Shown: piece after piece, positions 11,701 to 23,715 of the stretch
How positions within the stretch are numbered: the stretch's first letter is position 1
Layout: each line of letters opens with the position of its first letter
Assembly: GCA_014338405.1 (NCBI GenBank)
Contig: JTDE01000127.1
Span: forward strand, 148,514 to 212,513
Length of the DNA: 64,000 nt
DNA from: Paragonimus skrjabini miyazakii
Taxonomy: Eukaryota > Platyhelminthes > Trematoda > Plagiorchiida > Troglotrematidae
Reading direction: 5' to 3'
Made by a program: the position numbers and the translations under genes
Notes under the pieces: generated by a model
The model's database searches: none
The model's input: only the letters and a program-made list of their open reading frames with translations
What the model was told of the DNA's origin: nothing

Positions 11701-14004
11701 TATGATTTAGTGTTGACACATTGCTAGTAAGTGATGTTTTTCAATTTTACTGATTATTATTTAACAAGTGAGAGGTAAGACCGATGTGTAAGAAGTTCGC
11801 AGCAGAATCCGTTATTTTAACACAAGTCTTTGCATGCTTTATCATTAGAAACATGAACATGGTGCCAACAATATGTAATAACTGACCGATTTGCCTGCAT
11901 TCTGACTAAAATGATCCAACTGGGAACTCAAGTTTAAGCTTTGGGACAACATCCATTTTTCTTGTCGTCAGCCCACACCCATCAGTCAGCTTCAGACTTA
12001 GATGAATATCTTACTTAGAAAAACTGATTTGGTGATGAAAACCAGAAGCCGGAGTGTGACGACCGAGTGAGTTCATCCAGAAGCCCTAGCAATGAGTAAC
12101 GGAAGGTTAATGATCTGGTCTTCTTGACTAAACCAATTAGATCGATGGCTGATTAAATAAGTCAAATTCTACTTTAACTCATGCTATTGTGAGAGTCAAC
12201 GTACCATCGAAATATACCAAGAAATAATGAAAGCAGCACATGAAATGTTTAATCGCTTCACAAAATACACTTTTATGAAACCAAGAAAATAGGGCAATAA
12301 AGTTTAACAAGCAACTGGTCCCGGAGACCTATCGAAATCGAGGACTACTGTTTCGACACTGTTGAGTAGCATCGGTATCACAAGTGCTGGGAATCTGAGG
12401 CAGCTACCTGAGTAGGCGTAACAACTAGACTTTGTGAGCCCAGTGACCCTGATCGATTGCCTGCGAAACCCTCTATATAATTCTTCTATGCTTGTTCATC
12501 TACAAACCAAACAAATGGCCGGTCGATTTTCACCTATGACGACAGAAAGCACAACAGCTGAAGAAAGCAATCATTACCCACTTTATCAATAAAATGTACA
12601 AGCTGAACTGTTCTCATCCAAACAGGGATTCTTGTGGTAAACCTATTGGAGTTACGGGCCTAGGAAAAAGTCTCCATCTCAAATGAAAGCTTGGATCACC
12701 CTTGTTATAAAACTGCCATGCTGCTAGCGTGACTAGCACTAAGATGAAAATTGTATTAACTTGCTTGTTCGTGTCATAAATTTGAAAGACTAATACTTAA
12801 GGACTCTCAGCATTAATCAGTCAAAAGATAAGTAGTCCGTTTCTAGATACTGGTCTGTCATGTCGGCTTACGCGCTCTACTACAATTTTGCGGCAGAATT
12901 GGGTTCCCGATAAACAACCATACCGTGTTCAGGGTCATATCAGCTTGCTGCATTTGCTCCCAACGGAAGGATTAAACTTTTCAGGTGATGCATTTGAGTT
13001 GTTAAAAAGAAATGCAGTTCATTTTTGATAAACCTCACAATTTGGTATAACATGTGTTCATGGTCATTCTGCAAATCTCCCGTGGAGGGAACTTCGTCGA
13101 GAAGAACATGCGTTCCTTCGTAATGTACTCATCAGTTGTTACGCGTTGCGATTATACACTCCAAAAAGTAGAATTTCATTTATCGATGTCATCACAAACA
13201 GACGTCAAATGTTGAACTAAACAACGGAGCCATTCGCTAACCGCACGGTAGTGCCGTTACCTTGGCAGTGCTAATCTAACATGTGAGTCTTTCCGCAAAC
13301 ACATTGGTGGGCAGCGAATTCTGACAGAGGCTGCCACAGCATATCACGACGACCGGGACTTATGAGCTGCGTAAGCAACTGTGAATATCTGTGGGTATTC
13401 CACCTAGTGATGGCTCTCCGGGAGATGATAAGCGACCGCCGATGTCGGTGGTCTGTATGATGCCAGCTGTGTGCACACGATTGTCAGCTTGTACCTGCGT
13501 CATATGCTACCTTACCCATGTTGGGAAATGTTTCGAGATCCGAAACTCCAACTGCCGCTTAATCTTGTAAATGTAGCCAACTTGGCAACTACATGAAAAT
13601 CGATGAAGCATATAAGATGTGGCGAATGAAAGCATTTATGTCTTGGGAGTTGGAACTGGAATCCCTTTTGTAACGCAACCTAATGTGATCTCTACGTTGT
13701 ACAGCGAGATTCGTTAGACATTATAGCGACTAACTGACATCATCTCCTTCAGAAGGCAATTATAAATAAACTTTCAGACTTGGCACCGCCGTTGCTAGGT
13801 TTCGTGCTGTCCCTGTTTGAAAAAAACGTGGAAGTCAGTCATCATCACCATCCTAATAGCAGCCATGAGCCTGACCACAGTGTGTTGTGGACCAAGCCAC
13901 CCCCCACCTCAAAAGTGGCTTGGAATATCCTAGAAGAAAACGTTACTAAGAAGACCGGAAATTAATAAAGAAGACTAAGCGGAAGAAGTAGAAATGACAT
14001 GGAT
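8753..14004. other. Long intergenic or intronic stretch
   Basis: I recognise no gene or element in most of this stretch. A small hairpin occurs near 10177 (GTTGAATA ... TATTCAAC). About 13500-13580 contains a Cys-rich reading vaguely like a GIY-YIG start but without supporting context. The segment 13740-14004 is probably the 3' untranslated tail of LINE1. The ORFs at 9864-10115 and 10478-10771 (-) and at 10719-10997 and 11225-11494 (+) show no domains. Confidence 0.45.
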
Positions 14005-14281
14005 TTAGGTAAACCATTGACTGCGGCACATTGCCATCTCGGATAGCGTTTCTATCCAGCTGTTGGAGTGATCATGAGAATCCCATCCAGGCAGGCGACA
14101 TCTACCTACTCTGCTCAGTGGAACAGTCAGGGTCTTCATGGGGTTTCACCCTACTGTTGATGGTCTCGGTATGCATTGCCCGGTGTGGTAAACGATCAGA
14201 TGACCTACGGAGAACGTGACCTAACCATCGCAAGCTGTGCACCGTGAGTAGTTGACCAGTTGAACGCGCATATTAAACGTT

Positions 14282-14608
14282 CTAGAATACGCGCCGGCGA
14301 ACAGCCGTATTGCTCACGAAATCAGTCCGTTTGGTGTGGGCCAATTGGCGAAAACAACTATTGTCGAATACAGCAGGTCTGCTAACATCCTCGCTGCAAA
14401 CGGGCCACGCTTCCGAACCATAGAGCAAAACAGAAGGTACACAAACACTATGTATCCTTCCTTTCACCGATAGCCGGACGTCTTTTTGACACCAAAAGTG
14501 ACGCAGCTTAGTAAAAGCAACTCGTGTCTTTACTATCCTCGCTGATATTCCATTAGCGATATTAAAAGCTGACGAGATAGTGCTATTCAAGTATGTGTAA
14601 GTGTCCAC
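14282..14608 (-). pseudogene. LINE1 RT thumb segment
   Basis: This 108-codon stretch begins YTYLNSTISSAFNIANGISARI and continues TRVAFTKLRHFWCQKDVRLSVKGRI, SVLLYGSEAWPV, and ends SNTAVRRRVF. This is the post-catalytic region of fluke LINE RTs (family wording YLGSCIS..., KARAAFA.LRHLW..RD.RL..KGR, LLYG.E.WP, VSN.EVRRRV). The frame breaks at 14282 and similarity continues in another frame as RWLGHVLRR. It belongs to the same coding sequence as 14657-14845, from which a frameshift separates it. Confidence 0.92.
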
Positions 14609-14656
14609 AATCTCTCGCAGATCGTTTGCAATGAAGAGAGTAAAAAAGAATGTATT

Positions 14657-14845
14657 TTAGCAGCAGTTTCCATTTTGCGGGTGCGAGGAGCATTTCATAT
14701 AAATCAGCCCGGTCAGTATGGCCTGTATGTTCTCGACAGAAGGGCTAACTAAGACTATGTCACCCGTATACTCCATGTTGGTCAACCTAGTTTCAGAAAG
14801 AAACTCAACGACGTGCACACTGGATCCATCGAGCTCCATTTCCAC
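14657..14845 (-). pseudogene. LINE1 RT motif C segment, catalytic Asp lost
   Basis: The stretch reads VVEFLSETRLTNMEYTGDIV, matching the family's VE.LPG..L.DLEYADDIVL. The invariant YADD is YTGD here: the first catalytic aspartate has become Gly (bases 14759-14770), which abolishes polymerase activity. Directly upstream on the strand, in the same frame, LFNFVIYDTVEMELDG matches the LFNF..DD segment. The frame is lost after ILTGLI, near 14690. Confidence 0.85.
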
Positions 14846-15010
14846 AGTGTCGTAAATGACGAAATTGAACAGAGAGTAGACAACAAGAAAAGAACCCTAT
14901 TATCTAATTGTAATTCACCCAAGATTTTGTCCTGAGTGCAAAACTTTGAGATATTGTTGAGTAACGTTTTGACGAGGTCTGTTTTGTAACGCTTTGGCAC
15001 GAAGATAAAA

Positions 15011-17089
15011 TGGAGGTATTAATCGTTCCAACTGAGCGTTGCTCACAACCGTCAATCCTTTCGAGTACGGCGGATATGTATTTGTAATACGCACATGACA
15101 ATACACTCAGTAATTTATCAGGGCATAACTCGTACGCACTGAATATTTCGTTTTTTTCTGTTAAAGTTCACTCTAGAAAAACGCTGATTATATAAAAAGA
15201 TTATGAATTTGACGTAGTACCGTCAAAGTAACAAAAGTGTATATTTTATTGTATACTCACTCATTTAATTAGACGTGGCGAAATAGGTTTACTGCTAAAT
15301 TAAATTCCCGCAAGATAAAGGATAACTGGCGGATTGTTCGCTTTGGTACAACCATACAGAAGCTTGTGTTTACATCTTGTTACAAGACCGGATAGTGATT
15401 AGAATGGGTCTGAAGAAAGTGGATGTCTGCTGTCAGTAGATTTCCTACAGATTTTAAGATACGACTCAACCATAACGACGATAAAATCCAAATGTGCGAT
15501 GCCACTGTAATTGGCCAGAGACCTTATAGGGTTGCTTAGGAACTTGAACCGCAAGGAACGAAAAACTGCAGCAGAACAGCATAACATATTTTGTAATGTG
15601 TGAGTTAATTCTTAGGATGCAGTGATAAAGAGTAGAAAATTATTTCGACTACGTAAAAGACGAGTCTTCTTACTTTTACGAAAATATTATTCACATGGGG
15701 AAACTAACACATATTGTACCATAAATTTATTCTCAATATTTACGTAATTGTCTGGGAACGGTGCACAGCTAGTGCGTAACTTCAAGATTCGTTAAATTTG
15801 GGTGTCGGTAACACGCGAGGGTGAAATATGAGCACATTCTGATGTACTCATAGACAGGTAGTGATTCATCAATCGATCGTTCGATGGAGACATACTATAG
15901 TGCAACAGAACCCAAGTGTCAGAAAGGCACCCCCAAAATAACGCTACTCATGTATTTGGAAAAGACGACTCTTTCTGGTTATAGCAGGTTCCATGTATAG
16001 ACCGAGAAAATATAGTGTCAAGATAAATCACCAAGGTACACCAAACGTAGTTGTCAAGTGCCAGAACACCACGTTGTTGAATAACGTGGGTTGTTCGTTG
16101 TTGGTTGGACGATGCTTGGAACAAACCGCTTATCCTTAACCTCCGAACTATTAGTGAGTAGCCATTAATTTAGTGTACTGATTGACTCATCATTCATGAA
16201 GCAGAAGCTTCGTCAGACAAGATGAATCAGTTACAAGTATGATGATATCTAAGACGAACAAGACAAGCCTAGTTGTAAGGTTTGATTAAATGTCGTTCGA
16301 TTCAAGCAGATGAGGGAAACATGGACTGATGGTTAAAGATTTTCATTTAATGTTGACTGAATAAGATGACTTAGATCAGCATAAGCATCCAATGACTGTC
16401 CTAGCCATTACAAGCGTCCTAATGGTGATCAGCAGTGGTCTTGCGAGTGTAAGTTTCCCGATTACTTTCATTGTTGATGATGTGCTGACTGCTCGGCGTG
16501 ACTCGGAATGCCCTTCTTGGGATATGGAGTTATCCGTGCAATCTTCTAGCAGTCAACGATTTTTTGTTACCAAAGATATTGTATAAACAAAGCAGTCAGT
16601 GGCCGAGGTAGCACTTCTGCGCAGTGTATAACCCTAATTGGAGTTAGCTCATTTGGTCTTGTTATTTTTTAACTTTGAAATCGATTGATAGTATACCACA
16701 GAGTACTGCATGTGTTTGCACGCACACCATTGCTTACACAATATCGCTCAGTTTGTTGAGAACACAGACCGTACAGCGCAAAAAGCATTTTTCTTCGGTA
16801 GAGTTGTTTCTCCTTAGAGTGGAGATTTATCCATTTCATGAGATCCGATCGAGTGAATTAGATAGCTTTCAAAGTGGATGTGAGCGCACGCTGTCCCATG
16901 CAGGCACAATATACTACATTTAGCTACTGCAGCCATTCTAAAGAGGTGTGTGCACTTGAGATACAAACACAGGATTCTACAAAAGACGAAAAAAAGTAGC
17001 CAGTGCTACGACATCCATTGTTTGTTACTGTGCAACGCTATGACTACCTACAGGCTGGGTTGCTATCGGGCTGTGTAGTCTCGGATAAT
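15011..17089. other. Intergenic DNA with one signal-peptide-like ORF start
   Basis: No domain was recognised. At 16392 an ATG begins a 19-codon hydrophobic stretch that could be a signal peptide. It is followed immediately by GTAAGT at 16449-16454, a consensus splice donor in phase 0. No partner exon could be shown, so this is noted only. Confidence 0.3.
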
Positions 17090-17195
17090 TGCCAAATGCT
17101 TGTGTTTTCGAAAGGAGCCCACTGGAAAGTCTATGGGAATGCGACAGCTGCGATCAGTTGTGGGTGATGTTCAATCTATATGAAAAACTGATTTG
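17090..17195 (+). mobile_element. SINE copy C, tail half
   Basis: The segment CTGGAAAGTCTATGGGAATG, CGACAGCTGCGATCAGTTGT and GGGTGATGTTCAATCTATAT matches the tails of copies A, B, D and E. The head and hammerhead region (about 17045-17090) are too degraded to read. Same orientation as copy D. Confidence 0.65.
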
Positions 17196-20100
17196 TCAGA
17201 ATGAAGGCACAACAGTGGGGTTAGCTGCTTTCACTCAGTTAGACCACTTTTTCCTTCAGCGCCAACAGAATGCGGTGTTCCCTCGTGTGATTGTATGATT
17301 CATGCTGTAGCCAGACAGAGAAAATTTCAACAGTTCATTTCCAGCTGTAAGCAAGCACCACTAAACAGCATTTCACACTATAAGGATTTTTGCGATGCGA
17401 CTTACAAACAATATGAAGAGAAGCCGGACTCAGACAGATCTGACTGCCGTCTTGATTGTACCTGTGGGATGAAGCCTACTGTACTCAGTAATGACTGTTT
17501 TGCAAATGGTTCTAAGAGACCTGCTTTCTCGTGAGAGGAAAGTATTACAGAAGTGTTGGACCCAGTAGAAGCGTTTTTTCCTGGGGGTTTCTTCTCGACG
17601 GCAAATCTGCGTTTTTATGTAAATTTGGTTACGCATTAATCTACAATATACTCATATACTCACGTAATTCTTGACTGAATGAACAGTGGATATAGTCCCA
17701 GATAGTTTATCCTATGCCTTGCACCACTGTGTGTGGTTAACTTTTGTTTTGTTTCCATAAGCAGAGTGAATTAGTGTGGTACGAGTAATTGTGTCAAAAG
17801 ATGATTAAATTTTAGCACCGGTTTACAGGTACGTTAAACCATCCTTCTATTCATTCTGTTCCTTTTTGTCGTCCTTTTTACGTAACATTACTGGTTTGTA
17901 ATATATACAGCCCAGGTGTGATTAACAAGGTTATCGTAAGATATCCAAGTTTATCTTCCGGTCACCCAGCTGTTCACACCCTGGTCTGGCTATCTTAAGA
18001 ATATGTGGTGGACTGACTTGTAAGGCAGGTAACCTCGATCTGAAACTTTGCGCATTACACTTTCAACTCAACTTAAATGTCTACGCTTGAGAAAGTCCAA
18101 CTGCCTTAAAAAGCCAGTAATCTTCCATAAATGCAAACTTGACCTGAAGTGGATGTTTTTCAAAAAGACGACATGATAATCGCATCTTAACGACCCTGTC
18201 TGCAATCCGATTTGTCTTACACCGTTCTGCAGAGGAGGATAGAAAGAAATACAGGCAAATTTACTGCAACTTCGGCTTCGCTGATTCATTCGCGGCTTGA
18301 ACAACCCTTCGCGGACAAACAGAATATTTAGTGTAAACAGACATTCTGTTCACTCCTGCCCCAGTCAATCTGTCAAGGTATAATCAAATCCCAATTATTC
18401 ACGGTTGAATGGTCAGGGACCCTCTCAGACTAAGAGTGGCGTGCAGAATACCACAGGCTCCCTGTTCATACTCGTCGATGCTGCTGTGGGTGTTGTTGAG
18501 ATTGTTGCAGTTTTTGTTGTGGCATCGATGGTTACCGTTGTCTGTTGAGCAGTGTGGGTATGTGTGTTCACCTGCTCCAGTCGGGCGGGTGGCGGGACGA
18601 GCGTGAGCTGCTATTTAATGTGGATGCGTACTGCTGGTAATGACAAAAGGCGAACGTTCCTTGTTGGACCAATCGGAACCTGCAACACCCTCCGTTACAT
18701 TTACATCGACATCCACAGGCACACACACACGCTCTCACGTGTATTTTTTAGTTATTTTGGCTGTGGAAGATGAACAGTTTATCGTTCACACCAATGATAA
18801 CAGTGCTTCTATGGTCATCATTCATGCCATCAAACTTTGCGGTTCTGTTTGCAGCTATAAAAACCCGAGACAGCTTAATGCACGAAAATCCTCTAGTCAG
18901 TGGAAATTACTATATTTTTAATACCTTGCACTGAACCTGACCAATTAATCCGCAATCATTTAGCAAGGTTGTGGGTCCACGAAGGGAAGTACGACGAACA
19001 ATTAACGTAATTCGTAGCAACAGGATATGACTTGGTGAGTGCACAATGATTTCCACAGTTTCCCATCCCCAGAGTGATGATGTTTCACAATCTGACGTAA
19101 TTGTCGCAAAAATTGCAATTGAGCTATGACACTCTAGTGCTATATGAGTTTAGACTAAACCTCAGTTGACCTGAATGATTAACCACTCGCACACTTTATT
19201 GCCAGTTTATGACGTATATATTTGAAATAACGTCTTTGGGCTGTTTCGTAGTATGCGACAGTCCCGCCCATACACAGTATTTAATTTCAAAATTTCAGTT
19301 GCTACATCAGTTAACAAGCAACTAGTCCATCTCGTTATTAATATTTGTTGTTCATATTCGTCACACTAGCTCCACAATACTACGTGCAGCACAGATACAG
19401 AACTATGAGTTTGGTAGTTTTTGTCAAATTTCAGTGGGACAGAATATGAGTAAAATTTACTGTTATACTTATAGGCATCAAAAAGTGTTAACAGATTAAC
19501 TTGAAAAATATATGCGGTCTGTGTTCGGGTGATGTTTTTACTTCATTCGCTACATTGTGCAAAAATAACAGTTTAGCTGGGTTGTTTTTGAAGAAACTTT
19601 CATCGACAACTGGTCCACAAAGGTGATTCTGAGTGGAGTTTTGAGTAGCGGTCGATCAGCACACTGATTTTAGCTCCAGTTGTTTATTTATTATAGTTGT
19701 TCACGATCCTCGAGCTTGAAACATGCGGTATCAAACTTTTACAATGTGCTTGCATCTAACTTTTTTTTATTGGACGCCATCGGGATAGAACAATTTAAAA
19801 GCAATGAAATTCCTGTCCTATCATTGTGAACCCAAATTTAATTGTTGCTTGACCTCCGTCATTAAAATGCGACATGTAACATTAGGTTTGTAATCAAAAC
19901 AAAAACAAGTTCTCTTTGGTAGTATCACTGAAACGTTGGTAGCAGGATCATTTCAGCCAGATAGTTAAGACCCAAACATCCACGTGCATTTTATTAAAGC
20001 TGAGTCCGAGGATAATTTTCACATCCAAATCAGCTCATCCACATAGTTCAAACAACACTTACATAAATAATTTTTAGTAACATGCTTCAAGGTGCACATT

Positions 20101-20879
20101 CATTTTTTGGTACAAGGATGTAAGCCGTCACATCATTTGTTAGAAAACTCTAAAAGTAAATATATCCAACAAATAATTTCCAGTTCAAACCAACAGTTCG
20201 GGAATAAGACAACGTCAAGAATCACTTGCAACACTTCAAGTGTCGGCCACCTCAAAATGAATCCTTCTATACTACTGTCTCATTTTCTGTGATATCCGAA
20301 GTAGACTGTTTTTGTGCATTTATCTCCCTTTAAAAGTTTGTTTATGAAACAAACCAACACAGGTTACTCATCAGTTAATATTTATTATTGACAGACACTT
20401 TATAGTACACCGTAATGCATGCTTGTCTCGCCGATCCAGAGTGCTGTGTTGACAAAGACTGCGGTGCTTTAAAACAAAATCATTCAGACAGGCCAAGTAG
20501 GATTCGCTAAAGACTGGACATCAAACGCAGTATTGCAGATCGCAGTATTAATTGTATTGGAACGTATATGTAATGAGGTTTAGTTCCTTACTTTTTATAA
20601 CTGCAACTCTCCGTATTCTGAGGATGGAAGAAAAGATTTAGGAAAAGAACTTTAAAACCAAGAGCACTCTGCTACCTCATGGGTTCGTTATGACCTCCTC
20701 TGCGCTATACAGTATGAACAAGAAGCTTTCAGTTTTTCTCAGAAACTTGGTACAGGTTTGAGTACATTTATTACTCATAGATGCAACCAAACTCCGGAAT
20801 CAAAGACCGGCCCACCGCCCCTTGAGCTCGACAGGGCTTCACCGCCTAATGAGTCACATGCTTTAGTTACTGGTTCCAG
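17196..20879. other. Intergenic DNA, nothing recognised
   Basis: No gene or element was recognised. A short CA-rich run lies at about 18717-18730. The overlapping short ORFs at 18409-18921 lack domains. Confidence 0.5.
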
Positions 20880-20965
20880 TTAGGATCTGCGGAGAGACCA
20901 TCCATCTCGTTAACTTACAGGCTGCTGAGTCAATGTCCAGTAGTGGGGTGCCTCAAGGAAACTCA
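20880..20965 (+). pseudogene. Possible RT scrap with SGVPQG motif
   Basis: One frame reads HLVNLQAAESMSSSGVPQGNS. SGVPQGS is the motif B signature of many CR1- and Jockey-like LINE RTs. Sequence beyond it (the expected VLGPLLF) is not recognisable and the frame stops soon after. It is too short for a confident call and could be chance. Confidence 0.3.
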
Positions 20966-23069
20966 AGAGTAGCTTATTAAATTATGCCAGCTTAATGTGA
21001 AATTCCACTTAAGAGAATTGTGGAGAATGTAACGTAAAATCTGTTGTGGAAAGTTTTCAATTTGACAAAATGTACCAGCTACAGTGAATTTATTTTGATG
21101 CTGGCTAACCTGCGGCACCTGAAAGAATAAAGTTAGTTTATCCAATAAGTCACTAAACCTAGGGTGATCATACCAGTCGACATATGACAGTTGGCGAGTT
21201 GTTGGAAAGATGTCCCCAGATCCTAGTACTTCTTTGGTACATTCAGTCAGATGATTTTGAACACTGCTGTGGAATGAATGTTGCAACAGTACACCAGAAT
21301 TATTACGTCCAATCTTGCATCGCAGCTGACGCATCAGGAATGAATTGGGCATCAGATATTAACAGTAAGCATAATATGAGTATACGTATCAGTATTTACA
21401 AGCCTAAAATGGGATATGACTTAATAGAGCTGTTTTTATCTCTCTTGAAAAGAAATGTATTATCTAATGTGCGATCGCAAGAATTCAAAATGTCTGTGTT
21501 CTTGTCGTGAATACCTGGCGGCTGACTATTTTCACTAGTTTATAGCGAACCGTTTCTTCCGTATACAATTTGATGGACAAACTGTAAAGCATATGTTCAA
21601 AACTCCACCGACATCGGAGATCTCATGGGAATTTTCTGGGAGATTCGTCCAAGTTATGAGTTGACTGAAGTTTGAATGTTGTCCTGTGAGTCGATTTAAG
21701 TTGAATTAATTAGCTTTAAATTACTAATGAAGTCCTTAGTAGGAACGTGGGTGAATTGGTTTTGATGCCACAGCTGACAAAACGTGACTGTCCACTCTCC
21801 TCCTCGGAATTATTCAGAGATGTTAGCTGAGTGTAAACAGCGAGACAGCTAACAATCCCTACGACATAACTTAAAGTTTTACCTTACATGTTTATTATGA
21901 TTATATGCGCATATTCAGAAACGTTATACAAGTCGTGTTGAATAGAATGTGCTGAACCTGGTTCAGCAGAATTAATCACACGGTTAATTATAGCCAAGTT
22001 TGCAATCCTTGGACTCGATATGCCTCCACTTGTTTTTTTAATATTTTCGTGTTTTCATGGTGTCAAACTGTGGCCAGTATTGTGTAAAACAGAATGCTTT
22101 ATAACTTACATACATGGTGATACAACCCAATACAAAAATCCTGTTAAGTTTGTTTAATGAACAGTTAACTTGTAGTTATGCTATGGGGTGAAGCATCTGT
22201 GTGATATCATCCTCCAGAATCACAAGGGGTTTATGAAAAAAATTTCCTTGGAAACTTGTTCTAGCTAGCGTCGACCAACAAATTGAATGAACATAGAATT
22301 TTAGAGGCATTTGTGAGCGACCGTAAAAATTAACTTACATTCACCAGTGGAATATATCATATCAATCACTGCCCACTTGCACGCATAAGTGGACACTATA
22401 AATTACGGCATTTTTAATGGTTCGAACACAGCTTTTGTTGGCTTCTTTTGCTCGACAAAACAACTTAACCAAAGCCTTTAGCAGACAATTAATTTTGGAT
22501 TTGAGTTAAAACATGACAACTGTACAACGATCACAGCTACGGTAGCCACCTGGCGCTATTTATTTCTTTTCGCATGTTGCAAACAACTCCAGCCACAGTC
22601 TTAACTTTACCTGCGTTAATAATCATACGAATCGGTTCACTGAACGGTAACGTTGTGCTGTAGTTTTGTACCTCTGTAGGCGATAACCTGTGCACAATAA
22701 ACAGAAATACGCGGATGATTTGGGTGAGGAATTTGTGAAAATGGTCTTACAACTGCACATTTATCTCTTGACAAATGTATGGAATGTTTTTTATATTAAC
22801 TATCAACTAATGGTCATAAGTAGATGTTTATCTGGAAGACCCATTTGCAAATGGGTTCTGAGATACACTGCACATGAACTGTGATCACATTTTGTTCCGC
22901 TGTTGTAAAGCGGTGTGACATTTGTGAGTAAGTAACTTATGAATGAATGAGGTGTGAATGCCTTTGACCAAGTCTCCTTTAGACAAAGTAAGAAAATGTT
23001 TGCGGATTAGTGATGACATATGTTTGACGCCGACCATGAATTCTTAATTTAAAACTGCATATAAAGAAT
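20966..23069. other. Intergenic DNA, nothing recognised
   Basis: A 129-codon open stretch on the minus strand (20963-21352) and an overlapping 108-codon one on the plus strand (21184-21510) share the same bases. Neither has a recognisable domain. Confidence 0.45.
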
Positions 23070-23235
23070 CGGTTAACTGCAACTTAAACTGGACACCACT
23101 CACACTCGACTTAAGTCTTCGCATTTAGATGAACCTTCCAGCTAGCCCACTTTAAAAGAAGCATTTGAGCTCGTCAGTTGTACACATCCTCGTGCTTGTT
23201 AGACCAATGTGTTGACCACGATGCCAGTAACCTCG
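23070..23235 (-). mobile_element. SINE copy E, hammerhead half-deleted
   Basis: On the minus strand the order is: tRNA-like head piece GGCATCGTGGTCAACACATT, then GTGTACAACTGACGAGCTC (hammerhead core CTGACGA at 23171-23177), then the tail AGCTGGAAGGTTCATCTAAA, TGCGAAGACTTAAGTCGAG and a degraded GTGTCCAGTTT. The second half of the hammerhead, from stem II onward, is missing, so the core runs straight into the post-ribozyme segment. Copy B lies about 315 bases away in the opposite orientation. Confidence 0.65.
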
Positions 23236-23549
23236 CAACTAATAACCTTCCTAGTTAAGTTAAGATTACCATCTTTAGCTGAGCAGTCTGAAACAACCTG
23301 AAATACTCTAAATCCTTGAACATTCATTTAACATATAAGTCACGCTCAGTAGGCCAAGTAAAATCAATAACTTAAAACTATCCAACATCACAGGATTATC
23401 GATTAGATTGAACCCGGTGATTCCGTTTATTTTCCTTTCATAACCATCGTAAGGATGAACACTGGTAACACGAAGTTGTGGCTGAGCGTTCGGATATAGA
23501 CATTCGACCATGTCTATTGTCAAGTTGTTGACAGTGTGATCAAAATACT

Positions 23550-23715
23550 GGTGTCACAATCACCAGGGTCGAAATGAAAATTCCGGTCCGAGCGGCATTA
23601 TGCAATACTGACGAGTCCTATTACTTTTTTGAAGTTGGCTAGCTGGAAAGCTCATCTGAATGCGAAGGCTGCAATAAAGTGTGGCTGGTATTCCAGTTGT
23701 ACTAATTTATATCTT
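23550..23715 (+). mobile_element. SINE copy B with CTGACGA core
   Basis: The plus strand reads TTATGCAATACTGACGAGTCC (core CTGACGA at 23608-23614), then a degraded segment, then the shared tail AGCTGGAAAGCTCATCTGAA, TGCGAAGGCTGCAATAAAGT and GTGGCTGGTATTCCAGTTG. The tRNA-like head just upstream is poorly preserved. It forms an inverted pair with copy E. Confidence 0.65.

Larger units (their letters stand above)
14005..15010 (-). mobile_element. LINE1: 5'-truncated non-LTR retrotransposon
   Basis: A LINE of the type common in flukes reads leftward. From the 5' side it contains VPKRYKTDLVKTLLNN (about 14955-15003), a degraded LFNFV region, the motif C area EYTGDIVLV (about 14759-14770), then YLNSTISS...ARIVKTRVAFTKLRHFWCQKDVRLSVKGR (about 14450-14600), VPSVLLYGSEAWPV, and a C-terminal part reading LRWLGHVLRR and RCRLPGWDS...SWIETLSEMAM. 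Stop TAA lies at 14005-14007. The 5' half (endonuclease and RT motif A) is absent, the usual result of incomplete reverse transcription. The clade is RTE-like by wording, but this is not certain. Confidence 0.92.

Noticed and set aside
13110..13160. Minus-strand AACTGATGAGTAC near 13128
   Set aside because: Only the CTGATGA box is present; downstream similarity to the SINE tail is too weak and no head is visible.
13490..13580. Cys-rich reading resembling a GIY-YIG start (CTCVICYLTHVGKCFEIR)
   Set aside because: No RT end precedes it and no endonuclease continuation follows.
20360..20385. Minus-strand AACTGATGAGTAACC
   Set aside because: No GAAA box or cleavage triplet at the right distance.
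20963..21352. 129-codon minus-strand frame overlapping a 108-codon plus-strand frame
   Set aside because: Overlapping frames on both strands and no domain. An acceptor-like TTATTCTTTCAG inside it was noted but has no partner.
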